Positions 32,794 to 42,017 of a stretch of 57,259 bases of DNA are shown here, one piece after another. A program made the position numbers and the translations under genes. The notes under the pieces were generated by a model. That model did not search any database. It was not told the DNA's origin and saw only the letters and a program-made list of their open reading frames with translations. Source of the stretch: Fibrobacter sp. (GTDB taxonomy: Bacteria; Fibrobacterota; Fibrobacteria; Fibrobacterales; Fibrobacteraceae); the NCBI GenBank assembly GCA_024398965.1, contig JAKSIF010000016.1, forward strand, positions 1-57,259. The letters are read 5' to 3'. Positions within the stretch are counted from its first letter, which is position 1. The number at the start of each line of letters is the position of its first letter.

Positions 32794-34200
32794 CTACTTC
32801 CCCACAAGGATTTCGGAAATAACAGACTCCCCTTCGGGAATGTTGCAGAGCTTTTTCAGGTCGTCCTCGAAAAAGAAATGAGGGCTGCGAACGGTCTTGT
32901 TCAACACTCGTCCAGACAAGTGCAGAGATTGCAGAATGTATCCCGCATTCAAATTCAAGTAGCGGTAGGCTCGTTCGCCCAGCAAGTTGCAGGCTTCCTT
33001 CAGGTCGGCGGTGAGCAGCACAGCAAAGGCGGCGCCATCAGCCTCTTCGGCGGCGGCATGGCACTTGGCAAACTTTTTCATCATCACCTGGCCAGACTGC
33101 ATGTAAATGGACTTGCGCACAGGCACATAGCGGTACACGCCAGGGTACACGAACATCACGTCAAAGGTCACCAACCAGATTTTCAAAAGACCTGCGCCAA
33201 AAAGATTAATTTGTCCTAATTCCAGCCAGCGCATAAAACTGGAAAAATCATCTAGATCCATGCTGGATTTTCTGAAGGGCACATGCTTCAAATTTGCCGT
33301 ACCCAATTCCGCCAAACGGCTAAAATAGGATTCATTGGAAAACTTGGCGGGAGTCAGGGGGAATTCGTCACCGGGCAATGCCTGAGTCGCCAAACGCCTA
33401 ACTCGAATACAGCGACTCAGGTCTGTAATGCACTCCCCATGGCATTGTTTCATGAAGCGCGACGGATAACGAGCCAGCGCATCGTAATTAGCAAACAAAT
33501 CCATGGAAACACCAGTCATCACATCCATTTCACTGCGGTTGGAATAAGCTGCTTCACCTACACCATCATCTACGGAATTATAGGCAACTTCACAATATTC
33601 TGGAAAAACCGCCAGAGCTGCCAAGGGAACTTCAGTCGCTCCCAGTTTCAAGGCTACAGAAACATCGTCGTCAACGAAACCACCGAGTGCAAAGGACTTT
33701 CCGCCCTTCGACTTTGCATGCAGAAGCACACTACCCACGCAGGCGCCAACATCACGCTGCACCTGGGAATAGGCAGATTCCTTGTAACGCCAAACAGCTC
33801 GTTCCAGAATTCCTGTAAAAATGTATAGAATCGGAGTATCCAGAACAAAATCCTTATCGGGGAATGCGGCAGCAATCTTCTTCATTTCATCCTTGCCGCC
33901 GATTTTCACCAACTGTCCCACTACTCCGGGCAGGGACGACTGCGAATTTCCATCAAAGGCATATACGCCATCTGGAAAACTTCTTCCACGCAAAATCACA
34001 TAAACGCCAACGGGCTTTATTCCGTCACCCGAAACAAAGCCATAACCGGGAATTTCTCCTTCATGGACATCGATCCGATCACAGCCCTTATAACGTCTAT
34101 CGGCGATTTTTTGATTTTCCCAATGAAGCACAATGGGGTCCGCAACAGCCTTTGATGCGTACTTGATCGACTCGTGGTATGTTTCGGAATAGAAGTTCAT
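32794..34200 (-). CDS. SagB-like tandem nitroreductase-fold protein
   Basis: A 468-residue protein without signal peptide. Its C-terminal half (about 255-468) has nitroreductase/SagB features: GVYRYVPVRKSIYM, then RAYRYLNLNAGYILQSLHL, and an ending close to IPEGESVISEILVGK. The N-terminal half shows a second, weaker copy (AVWRYKESAYSQVQRDVGACVGSVLLHAKSK is split around the same helix, followed by GGFVDDDVSVALKLG). Two nitroreductase-like halves recall FMN-dependent azoline oxidases (SagB, ThcOx). However, no YcaO cyclodehydratase or precursor peptide is adjacent, so its substrate is unknown. Several usual FMN-binding Arg and Ser residues are not obvious at the N-terminus. It is divergent from the cellulase gene. 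Confidence 0.6.
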   Translation of the reverse strand: MNFYSETYHESIKYASKAVADPIVLHWENQKIADRRYKGCDRIDVHEGEIPGYGFVSGDGIKPVGVYVILRGRSFPDGVYAFDGNSQSSLPGVVGQLVKIGGKDEMKKIAAAFPDKDFVLDTPILYIFTGILERAVWRYKESAYSQVQRDVGACVGSVLLHAKSKGGKSFALGGFVDDDVSVALKLGATEVPLAALAVFPEYCEVAYNSVDDGVGEAAYSNRSEMDVMTGVSMDLFANYDALARYPSRFMKQCHGECITDLSRCIRVRRLATQALPGDEFPLTPAKFSNESYFSRLAELGTANLKHVPFRKSSMDLDDFSSFMRWLELGQINLFGAGLLKIWLVTFDVMFVYPGVYRYVPVRKSIYMQSGQVMMKKFAKCHAAAEEADGAAFAVLLTADLKEACNLLGERAYRYLNLNAGYILQSLHLSGRVLNKTVRSPHFFFEDDLKKLCNIPEGESVISEILVGK

Positions 34201-34208
34201 GGAAAACA

Positions 34209-34258
34209 GTACTAAATATATAAGTATTTTCTACGCAAAATACGCCACCATTTAGTAC
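34209..34258. promoter_or_regulatory. Inverted repeat between the SagB-like and cellulase genes
   Basis: Perfect 9-bp arms GTACTAAAT (34209-34217) and ATTTAGTAC (34250-34258), 32 bp apart, just upstream of the SagB-like start. It may be an operator in the 145-bp divergent control region. The rest of that region is AT-rich with no clear sigma70 boxes. Confidence 0.35.
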
Positions 34259-34345
34259 AGCAAATGTCAAAATTAGCGAAAAAATATACTTTTTATGATT
34301 TTTTAAAGATTAGATTATAGGACTAAAGGTTAAAATGAGGTTGTA

Positions 34346-36337
34346 ATGAATATTAACTCCAAAATCAAATCTGTAGTGGCCCTGTCCGCAGTGGCCTCTT
34401 TTGCACTGCTGGCAACCGCTTGCGGCGATGACTCCAGCAGCGGCACCACCAAGGACCCCATTGAGAATCCCGACCTTCCCAGTGACTCCACTGCGACTAC
34501 ACCCAGCGACTCTACTGCAGTTGTCCCCGGTGACTCCACCGCAGCCACACCCGACGATCCTTCTAACGTCACTCCGGGAACAAATCCGGACGTAACTCCG
34601 GGTGTCATTGAAGAGTTTGCTCCCAAGGGCATTCTGATTGACGACTTTGAAGACGGCAACGGCGAAACCGCACAGGGTAACGGCTGGTTCACCTACGACG
34701 ACCAGACCAACGGTGGCGCTTCCGTGATTGAAACTGCTGTTGGCGAAGAAGGCTACCCCGTAGCCGTTCCTGGTGGTTACAATTCCAATTACGGTTTCCA
34801 GGTAAATTACACCTTGGATAAGGGCGATTACCCCTACGACCCGTACGTAGCACTTGGCGTCGCCATCAGCGCAGAAGATTTCTCCAAGATTGGCGGCATT
34901 CACTATTGCTACATGGGTGGCAAGCACACCGTTCGCGTCGAAACTTCCGATGTAACCGACTACGATGTTCACGGCTCTGTGATGCCGGCATCCACCAGCG
35001 CATGGAAGTGCGTCGATGTTAAGTTCCGCGACCTGTCCCAGGAAGGCTGGGGTACAGCTGTTCCCTTCGACAAGGCTAACATCAATCAGATTAGCTTCCA
35101 TATCAAGGGCGGTTCCAAGGTTACCACCGGTTCCCTCATCATTGACAACATCGCCTTCCTTGACGAAGACGCTCTCCCCGCAGACGTTGCCGACCTGACC
35201 AAGAATGAACCAGTCATTCCTGAAGTCACCATTGGCGACATTACCATCAGCAACCCGCTGCAGGAAAAGGCCATGAAGTACCTGAACAAGGGTGTAAACT
35301 TCACCAACTGGCTGGAAAATGCCGATGGCAAGTTCAAGAAGTTTGAATTCGGCGAAGACGACATCAAACTTCTCGCCGGTTACGGATTCAAGTCCCTGCG
35401 TCTCCCCATCGACCTGGACCTCTACGTGACCAACAAGAAGGACTTCCTTGCAGGTAAGGCCGACAAGCTGGAATTCGATGACGACACCCTGTTCCTGGTT
35501 CTCGACTCCTTCGACAAGTGGACCAAGGAAAACGGCATGTCCTTCGACATCGACTACCATGAATATGACAACAGCTACAACAAGGAATCTGCAGACGACT
35601 CCACCTACATCAAGATGATGGCTGGCGTATGGAAGCACGTTGCAGAACATTTCGCCACAAGCGAACGCGAAGACATCTTCTTCGAATTGCTGAACGAACC
35701 GGACATGAGCGCTGGCAAGGTTACCGCAGCCCAGTGGACTGTTGCAGCCCAGGCCATGATCGACGCAATCCGCGAAGTGAACAAGAAGCACTCCATCCTC
35801 TTCGGTGATGCTCAGTGGTACTCCATGAGCCTCCTCGCCAAGCGTACTCCGTTCACCGACGACAACATCATCTACGTAATCCACACCTACGAACCCTTCG
35901 TGTTCACTCACCAGGGCGGTTCCTGGACCGATTACGCAGCAGTCAAGAACATTCCGTTCCCCTACAGCGTTGAAAAGTGGTCTGAATACTCCGCTGACTT
36001 CGGCGTTAGCGCAGCCAACAAGAGCAAGGTTCTTGGTGCCATCAAGCAGTACTACAAGACCGGTAGCAAGGAAGCCATTCTCCAGTCTGTACTCAAGGCC
36101 AAGGAATGGGCTGTTACAAACAACGTTCCTGTGATTATCAACGAATTCGGCGCCCTCCGCGACAAGTCTGACGCAGAATCCGTGCTGAACTACTACAAGG
36201 CCATGGCAGAAATCTGCGACACCCTGCAGATTCCTTGGACTCACTGGGGCTACACCGGCGGCTTCTCCGTTGTAGACAACGACGGCAAGCTCTATGAAGG
36301 CTTGGCCGAAGCCATGAAGCTTACCGAAGCTAAGTAA
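34346..36337 (+). CDS. Cellulase lipoprotein (GH5 with N-terminal CBM11-like domain)
   Basis: A 663-residue protein. The signal peptide has the lipobox LATAC (Cys26). Then comes a Ser/Thr/Pro/Asp linker to about residue 93, and a carbohydrate-binding-like beta domain from about 94 (GILIDDFEDGNGE) to 275, closest in style to CBM11. A glycoside hydrolase family 5 barrel starts at about 305 (GVNFTNWLE). Glu451 in FFELLNEP is the expected acid/base and Glu600 in VIINEFGA the nucleophile. The GVNF and SLRLPIDLD motifs match endoglucanases, so it should cut beta-1,4-glucan at the cell surface. GAGG lies before the ATG. It is a single gene followed by a strong terminator. Confidence 0.88.
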   Translation: MNINSKIKSVVALSAVASFALLATACGDDSSSGTTKDPIENPDLPSDSTATTPSDSTAVVPGDSTAATPDDPSNVTPGTNPDVTPGVIEEFAPKGILIDDFEDGNGETAQGNGWFTYDDQTNGGASVIETAVGEEGYPVAVPGGYNSNYGFQVNYTLDKGDYPYDPYVALGVAISAEDFSKIGGIHYCYMGGKHTVRVETSDVTDYDVHGSVMPASTSAWKCVDVKFRDLSQEGWGTAVPFDKANINQISFHIKGGSKVTTGSLIIDNIAFLDEDALPADVADLTKNEPVIPEVTIGDITISNPLQEKAMKYLNKGVNFTNWLENADGKFKKFEFGEDDIKLLAGYGFKSLRLPIDLDLYVTNKKDFLAGKADKLEFDDDTLFLVLDSFDKWTKENGMSFDIDYHEYDNSYNKESADDSTYIKMMAGVWKHVAEHFATSEREDIFFELLNEPDMSAGKVTAAQWTVAAQAMIDAIREVNKKHSILFGDAQWYSMSLLAKRTPFTDDNIIYVIHTYEPFVFTHQGGSWTDYAAVKNIPFPYSVEKWSEYSADFGVSAANKSKVLGAIKQYYKTGSKEAILQSVLKAKEWAVTNNVPVIINEFGALRDKSDAESVLNYYKAMAEICDTLQIPWTHWGYTGGFSVVDNDGKLYEGLAEAMKLTEAK

Positions 36338-36391
36338 CCTAGACTCGATACTATATCTGGTCTAAGTATCATAACCATCGTGATTATGAAC

Positions 36392-36422
36392 ATGCCGTTT
36401 CCTTTTGGAGACGGCATTTTTT
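36392..36422 (+). terminator. Terminator after the cellulase gene
   Basis: Stem ATGCCGTTTCC (36392-36402) / GGAGACGGCAT (36407-36417), 11 bp with one G-U pair, loop TTTT, followed by six T. The T-tract runs within 2 bp of the next gene's -10 (36424-36429). Confidence 0.8.
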
Positions 36423-36423
36423 G

Positions 36424-36429
36424 TATCTT
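36424..36429 (+). promoter_or_regulatory. -10 element (TATCTT) for the 1196-residue protein gene
   Basis: TATCTTG directly after the T-tract of the cellulase terminator, 32 nt before the TTG start. Confidence 0.35.
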
Positions 36430-36461
36430 GTAGCAGAATAAACGACCCATTGGATTGAATT

Positions 36462-39400
36462 TTGAAGAACCTGAAAAAGATCATTGCCGCAACCGCTTTC
36501 TGCGCCTCTGCCACGTTTGCAGTTCAGTTTTACGGTAACCAAAGCGACATCCGTTGGAAAACGGCGGGAACGGAACATTTCCAGTTCCATTACCCTGCTG
36601 AATACACAGACCACGCATCCAAGGCATCCGCCTATGCAGAAGCCGTTTACGACAGCGTTGTAAGTCGTTACCAGAAAGGTTTAGCCGGTCGCGTCAACGT
36701 CACTTTAAACAACGCCCTGTACAGTAATGGCAGTGCCGTTCCCAGCGAGAACGCCCTTAACCTTTGGCTCACCAACTGGGATTTCAAGGTTCGAAGCAGT
36801 CATGGGTGGCTTACCGATGTGGTCACTCACGAATTCAGCCATCTTGTCAGTATCGAAAGCGGCAGCAAGGTCAATCCCCACGTATACGGATTGCAGGTAA
36901 GCTACACGGACTACTACAACGAACGCACCACCAGCGATTTCGTTTCACTGTTGCCATTCACCATGCAGCCCCTCTGGCTTGCAGAAGGTACTGCCCAGTA
37001 CGAATCCAGCCGCATGGGTTTTGACGGTTGGGACAGTCACCGCGACATGCTATTGAGAATTGCAACACTGAACGACAGTCTCATGTCTCTTGAATACATG
37101 CACGACTTCGCGGACAATTCCCTGCTGTCTGAACTGGGGCCCTACACACAAGGTTTCTCCCTTGTGCTTTACATAGACAAGCACTACGGCGAAGACGCTG
37201 TTCCCAAGATTTGGGCAAACCTTTCCAAGTACCACCGCATGACCCTGGACGGAGCCATGAGAGCAGTACTCGGCATCGGGGAACAGGAACTTTACGACAA
37301 CTGGAAAAAGGAAATCACCGAAGCCTACCAGGCGCAAAAGGATTCCCTGGGTGAACTTGTCGAAGGAACCAAGCTTACTGCAGACGCCTACTGGCAAGAC
37401 TTTCCTGTAGTTGCAGGAAAGAATATCTACGGCATATCCAACTTCGGTGGAGCCTGGTTTGACGGAAGCCTTTTCAAGATGCCGCTGGAAGACTCAACCA
37501 GTGTCACCCCGGACTCCCTGGCAAAGGATTCCTCCAAGACTGACAGCACAGAAACCGGCAACGTCGAAGTCGGCGAAGTCGACATAGAGGGCGCAGACAG
37601 CACAATCAATATCGGCGACTACGCAAAAACCGGCTTTAAGGCCAAGAAGGCTTGGTTCGACAAGGGCATCGACGTCTACGAAGACTCCTCCCGCGGCCCT
37701 ATGCTGGCCTACGTTACCTACCAGAATCGCGACCGCGATGGACACGCCCATTTTGACATCGCCATTGCAGACACAAACAAGAACGAGACTACCGTTACCT
37801 ACCTGGCGGACGCAGTCTACCCCGTTATCGACCCTACGGGCAAATCCGTCGTATTTGTGCGCCGTCCCCAGGGAACAACACGCTTTATCTTGAGCAAGGC
37901 AAAGTTTCCCTCCGACTTGAAGGATTACGCCGTCGAAGATCCCGAGGACATCTACGTCCCAGACGAAAAATTCAACTACTACAACATTTATAGTCCCAAG
38001 TTCAGCCCCGACGGAAAGCGAATCGCATTCAGCTATTTCGACAACGAAATTCGCGGTATTGCGGTTATCAATGCGGACGGTAGCGGATTCAAGACCGTAA
38101 GCAATCCGGACTATGACGAACGAGACGTAAACTGGCTTGATAACGACAAAATTGTCTTTGCAAGCAACAGGAACGGCATTTTCAACCTGGTTGAAAAGAG
38201 CCTAAGTTCAGGCATCGAGCATCCCCTGACAAACGTAGTAGGCGGCGCTTTTACCCCGGTTCTTGCAGGAGACACCCTTTACTATACTAATTACGACAAG
38301 GACGGATTCTCCCTGTACAAGCTGGCCTACAGCATCTTTATTCCCGCCAGCGCAGACACGACAATTTCTGTGACAGAACGTGATTCAGTAATCCAGATTG
38401 CAGATACCACGTGGGCCAACTGCACGGAGCAAAATCCTGCAGATTCCCTTTCCGCTGATTCTGTTTCCGCAGATTCAACTTCTCCGGAAACCTATTTTGC
38501 AGAAAAGAACCTCCTGGCAGACTCCACAGCCAAGGACAGTTTACTCCTTATTCAAAAAGATTGCATTTCTGTTCCATCCGTCGCACACCGTGACAGCACC
38601 ATCAAGATTCAGGACACCACAAGAACGATTACCCCGAAGGAAGGTACCCGGGAAATCGTCCTCCATGGCACACTTCCCAAGCGCGTAAAGAAACCTCTTG
38701 AACTTCAGGATCGTGAACTCGGCGGAATTGAAGAAGATTACAAGCCAATTCCCAATGTACCCCTATTTGTCCCCATGCTGGTGTTTAACGAAAATGCACC
38801 TGACCTGACCGTATTCGGCGAAGGCAAGCTCAAGACAAAGGCTGGCCTCGCAGTTGTTCTTAGCGATCCTCTCAAGAAGAATACCGTACAAATGGGATTA
38901 TTGCTGGAACTGGGAGCAGGATTCGACTACATCAACAGTTCTGGCTTGAACCCCGAACAGGAAAAGGAATTCTTCGTCTCCTGGGAAAACCACAGTACTC
39001 CGTTAGACTTTGGCGTTTCCTATACCTACGCAAACTACACTAGTAGAGATACCGTTCGTTACGAAGACGTCAGAGCTCATGGGGGCGACAGCATCGGCAC
39101 AAGCAATTACGCCATCCCCATGCAATCGATCGTCGGTACAGCCGGCTACAGCATTTTCAAGACAATCGATACCCTGCAGGTCGCTGTAGGTTATGACTGG
39201 GCCAACTTCAATCTTTACGAAGACCAGTTCGAATGGACCTACCAAAAGCGTCTCAGCGCCATGATTGCCCTGGGTCTTTATGGCGACCAGGAAGGTGAAG
39301 GCGGAACAGGAATCAGCGGCCAAGGCAACGGGCTTTTGCTCTACTACCAGTACGCCAACAGCGACCTTTACCGTCCGGGAACCTTCTCCGAAAGCTTCAC

Positions 39401-40052
39401 CGTAACATCCAGCGGCTCCATCAAGCCCAAGTACAGAAACTTCAACATCAACGAAGTCGGCGTCAACCTCTACGGAAGTCTTCAGAGTCCCTGGACCGGC
39501 GCCCGTCTAGCCGCCGGCGGTAAACTTAGCGGCATCATCAAGTGGGATACCGACGCCAAGGAAGACACGCTGGACTCCTATTACTACAGCCCCCTGTTCC
39601 TGGAAGGCTACCCCTATCTTCGCAGTTCAGAAGACTACACCTTGGCCGGAACCAAGACCGCCATGGCTGAAGTCCATTACCTCTTCCCCATCTACGACGA
39701 CTGGCGTAAATCCGCCTGGATCTTCAGCACACGTAGTTTCTACTTTGATTTGTTCGCACAGATCGGTGCAGCATGGACCGGCAAGTGGATCGACAGCGAC
39801 AAGCTTACCGACCATCGATTCTGGGACAGGGATGTTGGTTTTAGCCTCCGCTGGAGCAACAAACTGTTCTACAGCATTCCCTTCGACATCAGCCTTACGT
39901 TGGCAAGAGGTCTTAGCCGCATTGGAGAAGACGACAACTTGAAGGGCGGAAAGAAACTTACCCCCATAGACCTGCCCATCATTCCCGAAGCGGCAGCCCC
40001 CACCAGAATCAAGTTTGCCATCGGAATGGGCTTTGCCAATACCTGGCAGTAA
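36462..40052 (+). CDS. Exported gluzincin-like metallopeptidase / beta-propeller / barrel fusion
   Basis: A 1196-residue protein with signal peptide (1-20), TTG start (KNLKKIIAA follows). Residues 25-290 resemble a gluzincin (peptidase MA-like) domain: zinc motif HEFSH (His123, Glu124, His127) and a third ligand Glu175 in WLAEGTAQYE. From about 310 to 640 there are TolB-like propeller repeats (ISNFGGAWFDG, FSPDGKRIAFSYFD, DNDKIVFASNRNG). Two Asp/Ser/Thr-rich disordered inserts lie near 345-385 and 645-690. From about 760 a C-terminal region looks like a predicted beta-barrel of the surface-antigen type. A peptidase anchored in the outer membrane by its own barrel is the likely picture. It has its own promoter and terminator. 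Confidence 0.65.
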   Translation: MKNLKKIIAATAFCASATFAVQFYGNQSDIRWKTAGTEHFQFHYPAEYTDHASKASAYAEAVYDSVVSRYQKGLAGRVNVTLNNALYSNGSAVPSENALNLWLTNWDFKVRSSHGWLTDVVTHEFSHLVSIESGSKVNPHVYGLQVSYTDYYNERTTSDFVSLLPFTMQPLWLAEGTAQYESSRMGFDGWDSHRDMLLRIATLNDSLMSLEYMHDFADNSLLSELGPYTQGFSLVLYIDKHYGEDAVPKIWANLSKYHRMTLDGAMRAVLGIGEQELYDNWKKEITEAYQAQKDSLGELVEGTKLTADAYWQDFPVVAGKNIYGISNFGGAWFDGSLFKMPLEDSTSVTPDSLAKDSSKTDSTETGNVEVGEVDIEGADSTINIGDYAKTGFKAKKAWFDKGIDVYEDSSRGPMLAYVTYQNRDRDGHAHFDIAIADTNKNETTVTYLADAVYPVIDPTGKSVVFVRRPQGTTRFILSKAKFPSDLKDYAVEDPEDIYVPDEKFNYYNIYSPKFSPDGKRIAFSYFDNEIRGIAVINADGSGFKTVSNPDYDERDVNWLDNDKIVFASNRNGIFNLVEKSLSSGIEHPLTNVVGGAFTPVLAGDTLYYTNYDKDGFSLYKLAYSIFIPASADTTISVTERDSVIQIADTTWANCTEQNPADSLSADSVSADSTSPETYFAEKNLLADSTAKDSLLLIQKDCISVPSVAHRDSTIKIQDTTRTITPKEGTREIVLHGTLPKRVKKPLELQDRELGGIEEDYKPIPNVPLFVPMLVFNENAPDLTVFGEGKLKTKAGLAVVLSDPLKKNTVQMGLLLELGAGFDYINSSGLNPEQEKEFFVSWENHSTPLDFGVSYTYANYTSRDTVRYEDVRAHGGDSIGTSNYAIPMQSIVGTAGYSIFKTIDTLQVAVGYDWANFNLYEDQFEWTYQKRLSAMIALGLYGDQEGEGGTGISGQGNGLLLYYQYANSDLYRPGTFSESFTVTSSGSIKPKYRNFNINEVGVNLYGSLQSPWTGARLAAGGKLSGIIKWDTDAKEDTLDSYYYSPLFLEGYPYLRSSEDYTLAGTKTAMAEVHYLFPIYDDWRKSAWIFSTRSFYFDLFAQIGAAWTGKWIDSDKLTDHRFWDRDVGFSLRWSNKLFYSIPFDISLTLARGLSRIGEDDNLKGGKKLTPIDLPIIPEAAAPTRIKFAIGMGFANTWQ

Positions 40053-40071
40053 GCTATTTACTGAACAAAAG

Positions 40072-40100
40072 AAAAGCCGCGAACACGCGGCTTTTTTTTT
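40072..40100. terminator. Bidirectional terminator between convergent genes
   Basis: Stem AAGCCGCG (40074-40081) / CGCGGCTT (40086-40093), loop AACA, nine T after and AAAA before. It serves the 1196-residue protein gene on plus and overlaps the end of the lipoprotein gene on minus. Confidence 0.8.
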
Positions 40101-40536
40101 ACTTCTTGATAGCTTTTGCTTCTCCAGGAAGCAATTGGCCAGGACTGGTTCTCTGTCCATCTACTCCCGTAAAATTGGGATTGTACACTTTCATCTGGGA
40201 GCGTTTTAAATCTGCCTGAATATCGGTCAGATGCATTTCCCATTGACGCATAGCCTCATCCAGTTCCGCGCGGGCATTAAGCATGAGTTCCTTCAACTGA
40301 CTCAGTTCCAGCATACGGTCTCGTTTCATCATCCACAGTTCTTCTTCCTCGGGCATTCGCTCGATATTGAACAGCAGATTCAGATAGTTTTCTTCGGCTT
40401 CCTTATAGGCGCTATAGGTTTGGCGGTACACCAGATAGCGATCGTCTACCATAGTCTGCTGAGGAGACGGATGAGTCGCACATCCCGCCAAGGTCATCGC
40501 GGCAAAAGAAATCGCAAAAAGAAACTTTGAAGACAT
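40099..40536 (-). CDS. Small lipoprotein with coiled-coil region
   Basis: A 145-residue lipoprotein with lipobox LAGC (Cys19). The mature part is mainly helical and charged (YKEAEENYLNLLFNIERMPEE, MLELSQLKELMLNARAELDEAM), suggesting a coiled coil, with a short extended tail. The ATG at 40536 (MSSKFLF) is chosen so that the signal peptide starts at the N-terminus. A longer upstream reading would add 17 residues that break the signal. I do not recognise a family. Last gene of the minus-strand envelope group 40.1-42.6 kb. Confidence 0.65.
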   Translation of the reverse strand: MSSKFLFAISFAAMTLAGCATHPSPQQTMVDDRYLVYRQTYSAYKEAEENYLNLLFNIERMPEEEELWMMKRDRMLELSQLKELMLNARAELDEAMRQWEMHLTDIQADLKRSQMKVYNPNFTGVDGQRTSPGQLLPGEAKAIKK

Positions 40537-40573
40537 ATGTGATCTCGTCAAAACGGAGTTCAATGGATTAACT

Positions 40574-41491
40574 CTATTCCTCATCACCCGGCTTTTTCAA
40601 CTCGTAGAGCTGTTCCAGGGTAATCAGGCTCTTAAACGTTGCGGTATCCTTTGTTGCCGGATTTACCATCGTATGAGTTCCCTGCTTGGAAATATGGACA
40701 ATGCAAGGAATACCCGTCTTGGGTTCAACCATCACTTCGTACGCTGTAATGTATTCGCCCTTCAAACCAGTATTATAATGCTTATACTTTTCAGGAACAA
40801 TATTGCTATTGACATGTTGCTCCCAAATGTAATAGGGGAAATGTTCGGTGTCCTGCATGTAGACTACGTAGTCGAGGCAACGTCTATGGTCTCTGTTTTC
40901 AAAGCCCTTCACCACCACGGAATCAATCTTGATCAAGGCATAGTTTAAACGGCCCTGGTCCTTTAGCAACTGGGTAATGTTTCCCTTGGTAGGAACTGTA
41001 CCCGAAAGCAGATGTTCCATTTCCCAGCGCTGTTTTTCAAGTCGCTTCAAGTGAGGCTTGAACTCAGGATTCAGCAGTTCTTCCTTCCACTTCTTAGGCA
41101 TGGGAGTTTTTTCAACCAGGGAATCATAACCTTCAAGAAGTCCGTCAATGCTCAGAACTTCACGATCAATTGCAGCCAAGTCCACAGACTGAACTCGCCA
41201 AGCCAATTCCGACGGCATGTAATTCTTAAGGTACCCACGGGAATCGTTCATCACATACTTACGATGAGCCTTAATGGTATCACCTGCGTTGGAATAGGTC
41301 ATCTCCGTAAACACTTTTACTTCCGTACCCACGCGTTCTTCCCCCTGTTCATCAATAGTGGAGAAGAAACCGTTTTCAACAACTTTTACCGTTGTCGGTT
41401 CGGAAACCTTGTAGCTAACGGTTACTTCATCAGAGGAGCAACCGGCAAGCATTAAAAACGGAAATGAAAAAGCAGCAATCTTTTTAAGCAT
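40574..41491 (-). CDS. Lipoprotein of unknown family
   Basis: A 305-residue lipoprotein with lipobox LAGC (Cys18) followed by SSDEVTV. The mature protein mixes beta strands and helices (EVKVFTEMTYSNAGDTIKAH, LKRLEKQRWEMEHLLSG, YITAYEVMVEPKTG) and resembles no family I recognise. It lies 37 bp before the small coiled-coil lipoprotein on the same strand. A surface or periplasmic location is inferred from the signal. Confidence 0.65.
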   Translation of the reverse strand: MLKKIAAFSFPFLMLAGCSSDEVTVSYKVSEPTTVKVVENGFFSTIDEQGEERVGTEVKVFTEMTYSNAGDTIKAHRKYVMNDSRGYLKNYMPSELAWRVQSVDLAAIDREVLSIDGLLEGYDSLVEKTPMPKKWKEELLNPEFKPHLKRLEKQRWEMEHLLSGTVPTKGNITQLLKDQGRLNYALIKIDSVVVKGFENRDHRRCLDYVVYMQDTEHFPYYIWEQHVNSNIVPEKYKHYNTGLKGEYITAYEVMVEPKTGIPCIVHISKQGTHTMVNPATKDTATFKSLITLEQLYELKKPGDEE

Positions 41492-41560
41492 AACTAAGAC
41501 CGTCCCATTAAAATCTACAGAAAATCGTATTTTTCAAAATACAAAAAGACCAACAAAAAG

Positions 41561-41995
41561 TTAGCGGGTCTTGACCAGGGAAATTTCCTTCTGGGCAATT
41601 ACCTTTCCATCGGCGCTGAATTCTATAACCACAGAACCCGGCTGTCTCTGACGGCACATTTCGCGAGCTGTCATCAAACCTCCGTGCTTGGATTTACCTT
41701 GCAGCGTATAGGAATCATTTTTCTCGGACACAGAAACCTCATGAGACCAAAGTTCCTTGCCCTTATTTGCCAAGGAGCCTTCGTAAAAGGAAGTCTTCAG
41801 CTTGGTAAAGTCAAAACTACGGCCATACTTGAGCTGGACAATCAACTGGTCAGCCAAGTCAAATTCACTGGTGGTATCTGCTACAACCGAGGAACCGGGA
41901 TTCCAGTCACGGCCGCAAACTATGGAAGGTTCCTCAGAAGAACAACCGATAAGGAATGCAGCAACAGAAACAATAGACAAAAAGATCTTTTTCAT
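41561..41995 (-). CDS. Small lipoprotein of unknown family
   Basis: A 144-residue lipoprotein with lipobox LIGC (Cys18) then SSEEPSIVCG. The mature part is beta-rich, with SFYEGSLANKGKELWSHEVSV and a final VIEFSADGKVIAQKEISLV. The second Cys in VCGRDW and one in REMCRQRQ may form a disulfide. The ATG at 41995 (MKKIFL) is preferred to an earlier in-frame start. It lies 22 bp beyond the barrel gene on the same strand. Confidence 0.65.
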   Translation of the reverse strand: MKKIFLSIVSVAAFLIGCSSEEPSIVCGRDWNPGSSVVADTTSEFDLADQLIVQLKYGRSFDFTKLKTSFYEGSLANKGKELWSHEVSVSEKNDSYTLQGKSKHGGLMTAREMCRQRQPGSVVIEFSADGKVIAQKEISLVKTR

Positions 41996-42017
41996 GTTAA
42001 ACCCTATACCCATCTAA

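Noticed and set aside
34310-36244. A 644-codon open frame on minus, antisense to the cellulase gene
   Set aside because: It mirrors the codon structure of the cellulase, has odd Val/Cys-rich composition and no ribosome binding site or recognisable domain. The plus strand has a signal peptide and GH5 catalytic residues.
32794-36337. A peptide natural-product cluster around the SagB-like gene
   Set aside because: No YcaO, precursor peptide, protease or transporter is seen; neighbours are lrgAB and a cellulase.
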